A stretch of DNA of 7,519 nucleotides from Verrucomicrobiota bacterium (GTDB taxonomy: Bacteria; Verrucomicrobiota; Verrucomicrobiia; Limisphaerales; DSYF01), in NCBI GenBank assembly GCA_025457725.1, contig JALOTU010000139.1, positions 1 through 7,519 on the forward strand, given 5' to 3'. A model generated the notes under the pieces. That model was given only the letters and a program-made list of their open reading frames with translations. It was not told the DNA's origin and searched no databases. Position 1 is the first letter of the stretch. The number at the start of each line of letters is the position of its first letter. A program made the translations under genes and the position numbers. Shown piece by piece: positions 1-6,473 of this stretch.

Positions 1-1074
1 CATCCGGTAGTGATGCCCCCCCACCACGGTTTCGGCGAGTTCGGCGGCGATGGTGGCCGTGATGGTGCGGGTGGACTCGAAGATGTTCCAGGAAACGATG
101 CTGGCGTTGCCGCTGGCCATGAGCACGATCATGGTCTCGCCGATGGCCCGGCCGAACCCGAGCACCACCGCGGCAAACACGCCGGGGATGGCGGCGGGCA
201 GCACCACCTTCCAGGCCGCCTGCCACTTCGACGCCCCAAGCGCCAGGGCCGCCTGGGTGTAACTGCGCGGCACACTGGTCAGCGCATCCTCGGCAATGGA
301 AAACACCACGGGAATGATGGCGAAGCCCAGCGCGATGCCGGCCACGAAGGCGTTGAGCCGGGAGGAATAGTTGAAGACCTGCTGGAGCACGGTCGCCAGC
401 ACGATCAGCGCGAAGAAGCCCAGCACCACCGACGGGATCCCGGCCAGCATCTCAATGGCGGGCTTCAGCAGTTCCCTCGTGCGGGGGGCCGCCAGTTGCG
501 ACACATAGACCGCCGCGGCCAGCGACAGCGGCACGGCGAACAGCAGTGCCACCAGCGTCGCCTTGAGGCTGCCGATGAACAACGGGATGATGTTGTACTT
601 GTGGATGGTCGAGACGGGCTGCCAGATGAACTCCGGTTTGTCATAGCCGGTCCACTGATGCGGGAGCAGCAGGTAGCGCCAGGAAACCGTGTTGGCCGCC
701 GCATCCTTGTCCTCGGGCGCGCTGGCCAGCTCCTCGAGCTTCACGTCCATCAGCAACTGGATCGTTTCGGCGTCCATTGACTCGAACTCCGACGCCGTGA
801 GGTCCAGGTACTTTCGCAGTTCAGCCGGGGGCAGCGTGGACATCTGCTGCTGCGTCAGGGCTTCCTGCGCCACGCTGCTGTTCATGCGCCCGAGCAGAAT
901 GGGCAGCGACTCGCGGGCGACGAAGAGAAAGATGAGGAACACCATCAGGATGGCCGAAAGCGCGACCAGCAGGATGGCCTTCTCCGCCAGCCATTCCCCG
1001 GGTCGGGCCCGGTGGCCGCGGCGCAATCCCATCCAACCGTGACTCCGGGGGTTCGCTTGACGCGCGCTGCTCAT
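1..1074 (-). CDS. pstC: Phosphate ABC transporter permease PstC (3' end missing)
   Basis: This is one of the two membrane permeases of the high-affinity phosphate importer PstSCAB in the inner membrane. The frame is open from an ATG at 1074 to the left edge: 358 codons with no stop, so the C-terminus lies outside. Residues 33-53 form the first membrane helix. Residues about 55-160 form a long, mostly polar segment. Further helices follow from about 166. The permease loop that contacts the ATPase is visible at about 274-298 (QAALALGASKWQAAWKVVLP), followed by the PstC-typical GRAIGETM at 308-315. The loop after helix 1 is longer than in classical PstC, which is why this incomplete protein is already longer than many whole family members. 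It lies 97 bases downstream of pstS in the same direction, the usual pst operon order; pstA and pstB are expected beyond the edge. No strong Shine-Dalgarno precedes the ATG, so the exact start is moderately sure. Confidence 0.95.
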   Translation of the reverse strand, partial: MSSARQANPRSHGWMGLRRGHRARPGEWLAEKAILLVALSAILMVFLIFLFVARESLPILLGRMNSSVAQEALTQQQMSTLPPAELRKYLDLTASEFESMDAETIQLLMDVKLEELASAPEDKDAAANTVSWRYLLLPHQWTGYDKPEFIWQPVSTIHKYNIIPLFIGSLKATLVALLFAVPLSLAAAVYVSQLAAPRTRELLKPAIEMLAGIPSVVLGFFALIVLATVLQQVFNYSSRLNAFVAGIALGFAIIPVVFSIAEDALTSVPRSYTQAALALGASKWQAAWKVVLPAAIPGVFAAVVLGFGRAIGETMIVLMASGNASIVSWNIFESTRTITATIAAELAETVVGGHHYRM

Positions 1075-1112
1075 CAAAACTCAATTCTGGGCCGCCGAAT
1101 ATTTCAACAAAA

Positions 1113-1139
1113 TGGCGGTGAGGCGACACCAATGCGCCA
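1113..1139 (-). other. Possible hairpin between pstS and pstC
   Basis: In the 97-base gap between pstS and pstC, TGGCG at 1113-1117 is complementary to CGCCA at 1135-1139. An inner GTG/CAC can extend the stem with a bulge. There is no T-run after it on the minus strand, so it does not look like a full terminator. In transporter operons such structures can stabilise the upstream binding-protein mRNA or reduce read-through into the permease gene. That role is inference; the complementarity is short and could be chance. Confidence 0.2.
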
Positions 1140-1171
1140 AACCCCACCGCGCTGCGCGAGCCCATGCCGCT

Positions 1172-2026
1172 TCAGGAACCAGTGCGGGCGCTCTTGGGCA
1201 GCGGGAAATAGCCCACATCCTGCACAATGGCCTGCCCGGCATCGCTGCGAATCCAGTTCAGGTAGGCGGCAATCTCGCCCTTGTCCAGGTCCGGGTTCAC
1301 ATAGATGTAGAGGTAACGCCAGATGGGATAGGTCTGGTTGGCGATGTTCTCCGCCGTGGGTTCGACCCCGGGGGATTCGGCGTCCTTTTTCACCTTCAGA
1401 TGCTTGGCCCCGGCGCCGTAGGCCGCGCCGCCATAGCCAATGCCGTTCTTGTCCTTGGCCACGGCCTGCAACACCGCCGCCGTGCCGGGCATGGTCTGGG
1501 CCGTGGCGGCAAAGTCCTTCTTCTGCAAAACGTGGTCCTTGAAGAATTCGTAGGTGCCCGAGCTGTTCTCGCGGCTGTAGAGCGTGATGGGCGCGTCCTG
1601 GCCGCCCAGGTCCTTCCAGTTGGTGATCTTGGCCGTGAAGATCAAGTCCAGCTGTTCCAGGGTCAGCTCGTCGATCCGGTTGGCTTCGTTGACATACACC
1701 GACAGCCCGTCGAGCGCGACCTGATACTCCGTCGGCACCTTTTTGAACGCCTTGATGCATTCGGCCTTCTCCTTGGGCTTGATCGGCCGGGAGGCGTTCG
1801 CCAGGTCCGTCGTTTGGTTCTGCAACGCGGCGAAACCCGTGCCCGAACCGCCGCCGGTCACCTGGATCTTGGTCTCGGGATGCTGCCTCATGTAAACCTC
1901 AGCCCATTTCTGGGCGAGAATGACCAGGGTGTCGGAGCCTTTGGCGGTGATGTTGCCGGCCACCGCAGGGGCGGCGCCGGTCGCGGCCAGCAATCCGGCA
2001 ATCAGGAGCGGGGCAATGTTCTTCAT
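1172..2026 (-). CDS. pstS: Periplasmic phosphate-binding protein PstS
   Basis: This is the periplasmic receptor that captures inorganic phosphate and delivers it to PstC/PstA. The 284-residue protein begins with a Sec signal peptide: a Lys near the N-terminus, a hydrophobic core at 5-19, and a likely cleavage after the AVA at 21-23. Ligand-site motifs of the PstS family are present: GSDTL at 30-34, GSGTG at 60-64, Asp74 in TTDLANASRP, and SRENSSGTYEFF at 151-162, which carries the Arg and Ser-Gly-Thr phosphate contacts. GIGYGG at 196-201 is also typical. I chose the ATG at 2026 because it places the signal peptide at the N-terminus; an in-frame ATG at 2077 would add 17 polar residues before it. 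No clear Shine-Dalgarno precedes either start. It is the first gene of the pst operon, and a four-copy Pho-box-like array lies 53 bases upstream of the start. Confidence 0.96.
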   Translation of the reverse strand: MKNIAPLLIAGLLAATGAAPAVAGNITAKGSDTLVILAQKWAEVYMRQHPETKIQVTGGGSGTGFAALQNQTTDLANASRPIKPKEKAECIKAFKKVPTEYQVALDGLSVYVNEANRIDELTLEQLDLIFTAKITNWKDLGGQDAPITLYSRENSSGTYEFFKDHVLQKKDFAATAQTMPGTAAVLQAVAKDKNGIGYGGAAYGAGAKHLKVKKDAESPGVEPTAENIANQTYPIWRYLYIYVNPDLDKGEIAAYLNWIRSDAGQAIVQDVGYFPLPKSARTGS

Positions 2027-2079
2027 GTTGTTTTCAGTGTTTGTTCGGGAATCAATTCCATCTCTGTGCGCCTGCACAA

Positions 2080-2130
2080 TGTGGCAATGGTGTTACGGAA
2101 CGGGGGAGGCATTGTTACGGTTGTGTGACG
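2080..2130 (-). promoter_or_regulatory. Pho-box-like array upstream of pstS
   Basis: Read on the minus strand, heptamers start at 2130 (CGTCACA), 2119 (CGTAACA), 2097 (CGTAACA) and 2086 (TGCCACA). The starts fall on an exact 11-base grid, with the slot at 2108 (CTCCCCC) unoccupied. Heptamers separated by 4 bases, repeating every 11, are the layout that PhoB-family regulators bind in Pho boxes of other bacteria. The location upstream of pstS, the classic Pho target, supports the reading. I see no convincing -10 hexamer at the usual distance after the last copy, so the transcription start is not placed. Confidence 0.75.
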
Positions 2131-2250
2131 TTCGTCGCGGGTCAAAGCGCGGACCGTGCCCGATCGAAAACAGGTTCATGGAGAGAGTTCGCCGAACCCC
2201 AAGCTCGCGATCCAAACACCTGAACCTTTTGAATCAGAATCAGAATCGGT
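2131..2250. other. Intergenic stretch without a recognisable gene
   Basis: No supported coding region is seen between the pstS Pho array and the GH3-like remnant. The stretch has an 11-base palindrome, GTTCG-C-CGAAC, at 2187-2197, and several copies of GGTTCA or its complement (2173-2178, 2221-2226; more at 2248-2253 and 2289-2294). These could be operator half-sites or chance; nothing identifies a binding protein. Confidence 0.4.
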
Positions 2251-2253
2251 TCA
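2221..2253. repeat. Hexamer triplet inside an inverted repeat
   Basis: Three tandem hexamers, GAATCA-GAATCA-GAATCG, fill 2231-2248. They are flanked by TGAACC (2221-2226) and its complement GGTTCA (2248-2253), giving a 6-base stem with the repeats in the loop. No protein or RNA family is recognised. It may be a regulatory site, a small slippage repeat, or neutral sequence. Confidence 0.35.
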
Positions 2254-2418
2254 CTGAACACCAATAGTGATTCCGACCACCAGCGGCAGGTTCAGGGAGA
2301 GGTCGCGACCAGCTCGGACGCAGTAATAGACCGGCACCTGCCCCACGTTGCGGGGAAAGGTGACCGGCAGACGCCCGATGTCAGGCAACGCTGATCCGTC
2401 ACGCGTCAGCAATTCGTG
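2251..2418 (-). pseudogene. Possible remnant of a GH3 beta-glucosidase C-terminal region
   Basis: The minus-strand frame from 2418 to a TGA at 2251-2253 is open for 55 codons, and an in-frame TGA lies directly upstream at 2419-2421. It has no ATG start. Its translation contains GRLPVTFPRNVGQVPVYY (codons from about 2376 to 2323), which matches the conserved segment of glycoside hydrolase family 3 enzymes usually seen as PSGRLPVTFPRSVGQxPxYYN. The next residues (CVRAGRD) resemble it loosely, and the final LSLNLPLVVGITIGVQ does not look like GH3. The catalytic domain is absent. I read it as a leftover of a gene once present between the two phosphate promoters; its upstream end touches the porin Pho array. 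It could instead be the tail of an unrelated protein or a chance frame. The match is from memory of the family, not a search. Confidence 0.4.
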
Positions 2419-2467
2419 TCACAGAATCGTCACACTTCAGACCTTGTTCTGTAACAGAACGGTAACA
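2417..2467 (+). promoter_or_regulatory. Pho-box-like array upstream of the porin
   Basis: Heptamers start at 2417 (TGTCACA), 2428 (CGTCACA), 2450 (TGTAACA) and 2461 (GGTAACA), each pair separated by 4 bases. The middle slot of the 11-base grid, at 2439 (AGACCTT), is vacant. This is the same pattern as the array upstream of pstS, in the opposite orientation, so it points toward the porin. The best explanation is a PhoB-type activator site placing the porin in the phosphate-starvation regulon. A further CGTCACG-CGTCAGC at 2397-2410 lies off the grid. No clear -10 element follows at the usual distance. Confidence 0.75.
2446..2460. promoter_or_regulatory. 15-base palindrome overlapping the downstream Pho boxes
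   Basis: GTTCTGT (2446-2452) and ACAGAAC (2454-2460) are perfect inverted repeats around a single A. The palindrome covers the third heptamer of the porin array and ends just before the fourth. It could be an operator for a dimeric regulator competing with or helping the Pho activator, or a by-product of the heptamer and spacer sequence. The pstS array has no equivalent. Confidence 0.35.
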
Positions 2468-2568
2468 AGCTCCCACGTCTCTGCGACGGCCCCGAGCACG
2501 GAAAAGCGCATAAAAACAGCCTTTTCGACCCAATCAAACCAACCGGCCCGCCGGATGACGACACACAC
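2468..2568 (+). other. Untranslated leader region of the porin gene
   Basis: The 101 bases between the Pho array and the first porin ATG hold no gene. CATAAA at 2509-2514 is the most -10-like hexamer, but it lies about 41 bases past the last heptamer and has no matching -35, so I do not call a promoter from it. The bases before the ATG are rich in A and C, with no Shine-Dalgarno. Confidence 0.4.
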
Positions 2569-3897
2569 ATGTTACAATCCAAAACCCCCATGCAAAAGGG
2601 CATCAGAACCGTCACCCCCATCCATTCCACCTTCACCGGAGCGCGCACCCTTCAAGGATCCTTCCGGCTCACAGCCGCCCTCGCCCTGACCGTGCTCGGC
2701 GCCGCCCCCCTGTCCGCGGCCGACGCTCCCGGCGCCACCGCCGGCGAGGAAAAACCGTTGTCCGCGTCGGCCGAGGCGGAAGCCGAACTGGCGGGCACCG
2801 CCGAGTCCACCCTGCCCCCGGAAGCCGCCGCCGCTCCCGAGAAACAAAAGTCCATCTACGACAAGATCTGGGGTTACACCAAGTGGTACCAGAACGACGA
2901 CAACAAGGTGATTCAGCGTTTTGATTTCGTGGGCCGCTTCCAGGCGGACTACGCGTATGTGGGCGCCGACGAAGGCTATTACAACGCCTGGAACATCCGC
3001 CGGTTCCGGCTGGGAGCCGAGGCGCAATTCTTTCAGGATTGGATCGTGCATGTGGAGGTGGATCTGGATCCGCAGGAGGGCCAGACCTACCAGAGCCTGA
3101 CCGACGCCTACATTGCCTGGGCGCCCAGCAGGAATTACGAGTTCACCATCGGCAAGCAGAGCGCCGCGTTTACCATGGACGGCCAGACCTCGTCCAAAAG
3201 GCTGTTGACCCTCGAGCGCAACAACCTGGCGAACAACATCTGGTTCACCGAGGAATACGCCCCGGGCTTTACGATCACGGGCGAACCCGGCCAGTGGGTC
3301 TACCAGGCCGGCATCTTCTCTTCCGGCGCGAGCGACAGCGAATTCGGCAACGTCTCCGGCGGTGTGTTCGGGCTGGGCACGGTGGGCTACAACTTCGACG
3401 AGGCGCTGGGAGTCAAGGAAGCGCTGCTGCGTTTCAATTACGTTTACAACGCGCCCGAAAACACGGATTCCAGCTCCCTGTTCGCCAACCGGCCGCTGGA
3501 ACAAATCGCCTCCCTCAACTTCAGCCTCGACGCCGGCGCATGGGGCGTGCGCACGGACCTGGGCGGCGGCCTCGGTTACGGAACCGCCGGCGATCTCTGG
3601 GGGGCGATGCTCATGCCCTACTACAATCTCTCCGATCATTTCCAGGTCGTGACCCGATACACGTATGTTTCCAGTCCCGACGACAACACGGTGCGTCTCA
3701 ATCGCTACGAGAACCAGGTCGTCAGCGGCAGGGGCAACAACTATCAGGAATGGTACCTCGGGCTGAACTGGTATCTCTACGGCCAGAAGCTCAAGTTCCA
3801 GACCGGCGTGGATTACGCCCACATGCAGGACAAAAACGGCGGCGTCAACACCTACAACGGTTGGGGCTGGACCACCGGCTTTCGCATCAGCTGGTAA
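2569..3897 (+). CDS. Outer-membrane phosphate-selective porin (OprO/OprP type)
   Basis: This is a predicted outer-membrane beta-barrel channel for phosphate or polyphosphate uptake. The 442-residue protein has an extended positively charged N-terminus, a hydrophobic signal core at about 34-48, and a likely cleavage near residue 50 (PLSA then AD). An Ala/Glu-rich linker at about 51-92 comes next. The barrel domain runs from about 95 to the end with alternating aromatic/polar strands. Porin O/P family signatures include RFQADY (123-128), NIRRFRLGAEAQFF (142-155), FTIGKQSAAFTMD (192-204) and RNNLANNIW (217-225). The last residue is Trp in FRISW, consistent with the aromatic C-terminal signal of barrel proteins. 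An internal ATG at 2590 is an alternative start that still keeps the signal core; neither has a Shine-Dalgarno. It is divergent from pstS, and its upstream region carries a Pho-box-like array, which supports phosphate as substrate. Specificity is inferred, since this family also includes general anion and pyrophosphate channels. Confidence 0.9.
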   Translation: MLQSKTPMQKGIRTVTPIHSTFTGARTLQGSFRLTAALALTVLGAAPLSAADAPGATAGEEKPLSASAEAEAELAGTAESTLPPEAAAAPEKQKSIYDKIWGYTKWYQNDDNKVIQRFDFVGRFQADYAYVGADEGYYNAWNIRRFRLGAEAQFFQDWIVHVEVDLDPQEGQTYQSLTDAYIAWAPSRNYEFTIGKQSAAFTMDGQTSSKRLLTLERNNLANNIWFTEEYAPGFTITGEPGQWVYQAGIFSSGASDSEFGNVSGGVFGLGTVGYNFDEALGVKEALLRFNYVYNAPENTDSSSLFANRPLEQIASLNFSLDAGAWGVRTDLGGGLGYGTAGDLWGAMLMPYYNLSDHFQVVTRYTYVSSPDDNTVRLNRYENQVVSGRGNNYQEWYLGLNWYLYGQKLKFQTGVDYAHMQDKNGGVNTYNGWGWTTGFRISW

Positions 3898-3917
3898 GCG
3901 TCCATTCGGCGCGGACG
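3898..3917. terminator. Possible short bidirectional terminator hairpin
   Basis: Only 20 bases separate the stop codons of the convergent porin and RND genes. CGTCC at 3899-3903 pairs with GGACG at 3913-3917 around a 9-base loop. The stem is short and has no T-run on either strand, so at best it is a weak or factor-dependent terminator. Confidence 0.22.
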
Positions 3918-6473
3918 TCAAAGCAACCCGCCACCCGGTCCGCAGGAGTTGCCGGAGCACGGCCCACTCCCGCGCGCGGCAACCGTCGCAAACTTCCCGT
4001 AGCGCAGGGCCAGCGTCGGCAGCACCAACAGGTTGAGCACCGTGGAGGTCGTCAGGCCGCCCAGGATGACAATGGCCATCGGCCCCTCGATTTCGCGCCC
4101 AGCCTCGCCACTCCCCAGGGCCAGGGGCAACAGGCCCAGCCCGGTCACCGTGGCGGTCATCAGAATCGGCATCAGGCGCTCGGACGCGCCGCGCCGCGCC
4201 GCCTCCAGGCCCCACTGCATGCCTTCCACACCCACCAGGTGCTCGTAGTGGGAAATCATCATGATGGAATTTCGCATCGTGATCCCAAACAAAGTCACAA
4301 AGCCCACGAGCGAGCCGATGGTGAGCGCGCCTCCTTCCGGCACCAGCCAGCCTGTCAGCCAAACCGCGACCACCCCGCCCACCAGCGCAAAGGGCGCATT
4401 GACGAGCACCAACAGCAGGTTGCGCCAGCTGCGGAACACGAGGATCAGCAGCATCAGGATGCCCACGGCCGCGATGGATGAATGCAGCAAAAGCTGCCGT
4501 TGCGCCGCCTCCTTGGCCCGCGCCGCGCCGCTGAACTCCACATAATGCCCGGGAGGCAAAGCCACCTGCGTCGCCACGCGTTGTCGGGCTTCCGCCACAA
4601 ATGACGCCACATCCAGTCCGGCCGTGCCGCAGGTCACCGTCTGGCGCCGGCGCGCTCCCTCGTGGAGAATCGAATGCCGGCCGGTGGTCGGGAAGACATC
4701 GGCCAACGCTCGCAGCGGAATCAGCGCGCCCCCGTCGCTTCGCAGCAGCAAATCGCCAATCCGCTCCGGATCCCGACGCTCCTCCGGCGCCAGCACCACC
4801 ACGACATCCGCGACTTCATTGGCCCGATGCGTCTGCGCCACCACCGTCCCCTGGTAGGAAGTCCGCAGTGCCTCCATCACCTCCGCCGGCCGAAATCCGA
4901 ATTGGGTGAGGCGATCCGGGCGCAGGCGCACGGCCATACGCGGTTCACCGGTCATGGATTTGATCTGCACATCCACGGCACCCGGAATGCCCCGGAGCAC
5001 AGTCGCGACCTCGCCGGCCTTGGCGTCAAGCACCTCCAGGTCGTCGCCGAAGATGTTCGCCACCACCGGTGCCGTCTCGCCGGAAATGGTTTCGCCGATG
5101 CGATCGCCGAGAAACGTGAGCACTTCATACTGGATGCCCGGATAGCGTCCCAACACCTCGCGAATGGCGTCCGCCATCCCCGCCTCTTCCTTCGCGGACA
5201 TCGGCTGCAAATCCACATGGAATTCGCTCCGATTCGGTCCCCAGGGATCCTCCCCCAGTTCCGCCCGTCCCACCTGCTGTTCCACGGTGGCGATATGGTT
5301 GCTGTCGGCCAGCAGGTCCGCGGAAATTCGCGTTCCCAGTCGCAACATCTCCTCCAGGGAAGTGCCGGGCGCGGCAAACACCTGCAGCACGAAATGTCCT
5401 TCGCGAAACTCCGGCAGAAACTCGCCGCCGTGGGGCAGTCGGGTTACCGCCGCGACGCAGACCAAGGCCACGGCGACCATCAACGTGCGCGGCCGGCGCA
5501 TGACAAATCCCAATGCCCTCCCGTAGGCGGCTTTGAGCCAGCGCTGCAAGGGCGGCTCCTCGGGACGCCGGGCGCCTTTATCGAACAACAGGTAGGCCAG
5601 TGCCGGCGTAACCGTGAGCGCCACGAGCAGGGAGGCGAGAATGGCGAGGATATAACTCAGCGCGAGCGGCGAGAAGAAGCTGCCCTGCAGGCCGGTGAGC
5701 AGCAGCACGGGGAGAAAGACGAGGGTGACGATGAACGTGGCGAACACCACCACCCGGCGCACCTCCAGCGACGCCTCGAGGATCACGGGCATCACCGGAC
5801 GCGGTTCCGGCTGGCTCCGGTTCTCCCGCAGTCGCCGAAAGATGTTCTCTACATCGATGATCGAATCGTCCACCACTTCGCCCAGCGCGATCACCAGTCC
5901 GCCGAGCGTGATGGTGTTGATTGTGATGCCCAGTTTTTCCAGGGCGATCACCGCCGTCAGCAAGGAAAGCGGGATGGCCGCCAGGGAGATGCAGGCCGTG
6001 CGCACGCTGCCCAGCAGGAGGAACAGCACCACCGCCACCAACACCCCTCCCAGAAACAGCGAATGTCTCATGTTCCGCAGCGCCGTCTCAATGAACGTCG
6101 CCGGCCGGTGCAAACGCGGATATACTTGGATGCCGGCCTGATCGAACACCGGCTGCATATCCCGCAGGGCGGCTTCCAACAGCTTCGTCACTTCCATGGT
6201 ATTCGCACCGTACTGACTGGACATCGTCATCAGCACGCCCCAGCGCCCTTGAATGACCGTGTCCCCGAACTTTGGAGCCGCGCCCTCCGTCACCCGCGCC
6301 ACATCCTTGAGTCGAACACTCACTCCGCCCCGGTGCACCACCACCACTTCACCCAGCTCCTCCGCCGTCAGGGATTGTCCCTCTGTCTGGATCGTGATCC
6401 GCTGGTTGGGAGTGTCCAGGTATCCCGCCCCCATCACCGCCGTGGACGCGCGGGCCGCAGCCAGCACATCAGA
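3918..6473 (-). CDS. C-terminal fragment of the RND efflux pump
   Basis: This frame opens after a TGA at 6474-6476 and runs to a TGA at 3918-3920. A GTG at 6467 is the first possible start and gives 849 residues, but it corresponds to an internal Val of the family (DVLAAARAST), so I doubt it is a real start. Counting from that GTG, the fragment contains part of the first porter domain, then membrane helices from about 135. The fourth-helix motif GEVVDDSIIDVENIFRRLRE, with its proton-relay Asp pair, is at about 196-215. A second periplasmic porter domain follows at about 345-640. The terminal helices, including TLFGITMRNSIMMISHYEH, come near 730-750. The last residues are Gly-rich with two cysteines (PCSGNSC). 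Without the N-terminal helix and part of the porter domain it is unlikely to form a working pump alone. Confidence 0.75.
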   Translation of the reverse strand, partial: SDVLAAARASTAVMGAGYLDTPNQRITIQTEGQSLTAEELGEVVVVHRGGVSVRLKDVARVTEGAAPKFGDTVIQGRWGVLMTMSSQYGANTMEVTKLLEAALRDMQPVFDQAGIQVYPRLHRPATFIETALRNMRHSLFLGGVLVAVVLFLLLGSVRTACISLAAIPLSLLTAVIALEKLGITINTITLGGLVIALGEVVDDSIIDVENIFRRLRENRSQPEPRPVMPVILEASLEVRRVVVFATFIVTLVFLPVLLLTGLQGSFFSPLALSYILAILASLLVALTVTPALAYLLFDKGARRPEEPPLQRWLKAAYGRALGFVMRRPRTLMVAVALVCVAAVTRLPHGGEFLPEFREGHFVLQVFAAPGTSLEEMLRLGTRISADLLADSNHIATVEQQVGRAELGEDPWGPNRSEFHVDLQPMSAKEEAGMADAIREVLGRYPGIQYEVLTFLGDRIGETISGETAPVVANIFGDDLEVLDAKAGEVATVLRGIPGAVDVQIKSMTGEPRMAVRLRPDRLTQFGFRPAEVMEALRTSYQGTVVAQTHRANEVADVVVVLAPEERRDPERIGDLLLRSDGGALIPLRALADVFPTTGRHSILHEGARRRQTVTCGTAGLDVASFVAEARQRVATQVALPPGHYVEFSGAARAKEAAQRQLLLHSSIAAVGILMLLILVFRSWRNLLLVLVNAPFALVGGVVAVWLTGWLVPEGGALTIGSLVGFVTLFGITMRNSIMMISHYEHLVGVEGMQWGLEAARRGASERLMPILMTATVTGLGLLPLALGSGEAGREIEGPMAIVILGGLTTSTVLNLLVLPTLALRYGKFATVAARGSGPCSGNSCGPGGGLL

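Noticed and set aside
10..780. 256-codon open frame on the plus strand opposite pstC
   Set aside because: Gly/His/Arg-rich mirror of the PstC frame, which itself is clearly coding.
1112..2128. 338-codon open frame on the plus strand opposite pstS
   Set aside because: Antisense to a clear PstS with all ligand motifs; composition is that of a mirror frame.
2301..2310. Perfect palindrome GGTCGCGACC as an operator
   Set aside because: It lies inside the GH3-like remnant's reading frame (Gly-Arg-Asp codons) and its self-complementarity is easily produced by GC-rich coding sequence.
2348..2689. 113-codon plus-strand frame upstream of and overlapping the porin start
   Set aside because: Ser/Pro/Thr-rich with no domain; it runs through the Pho array and into the porin gene in another frame.
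2572..4362. 596-codon open frame on the minus strand spanning the porin and the RND 3' end
   Set aside because: It is the complement of the porin reading frame and overlaps two well-supported genes; no family features.
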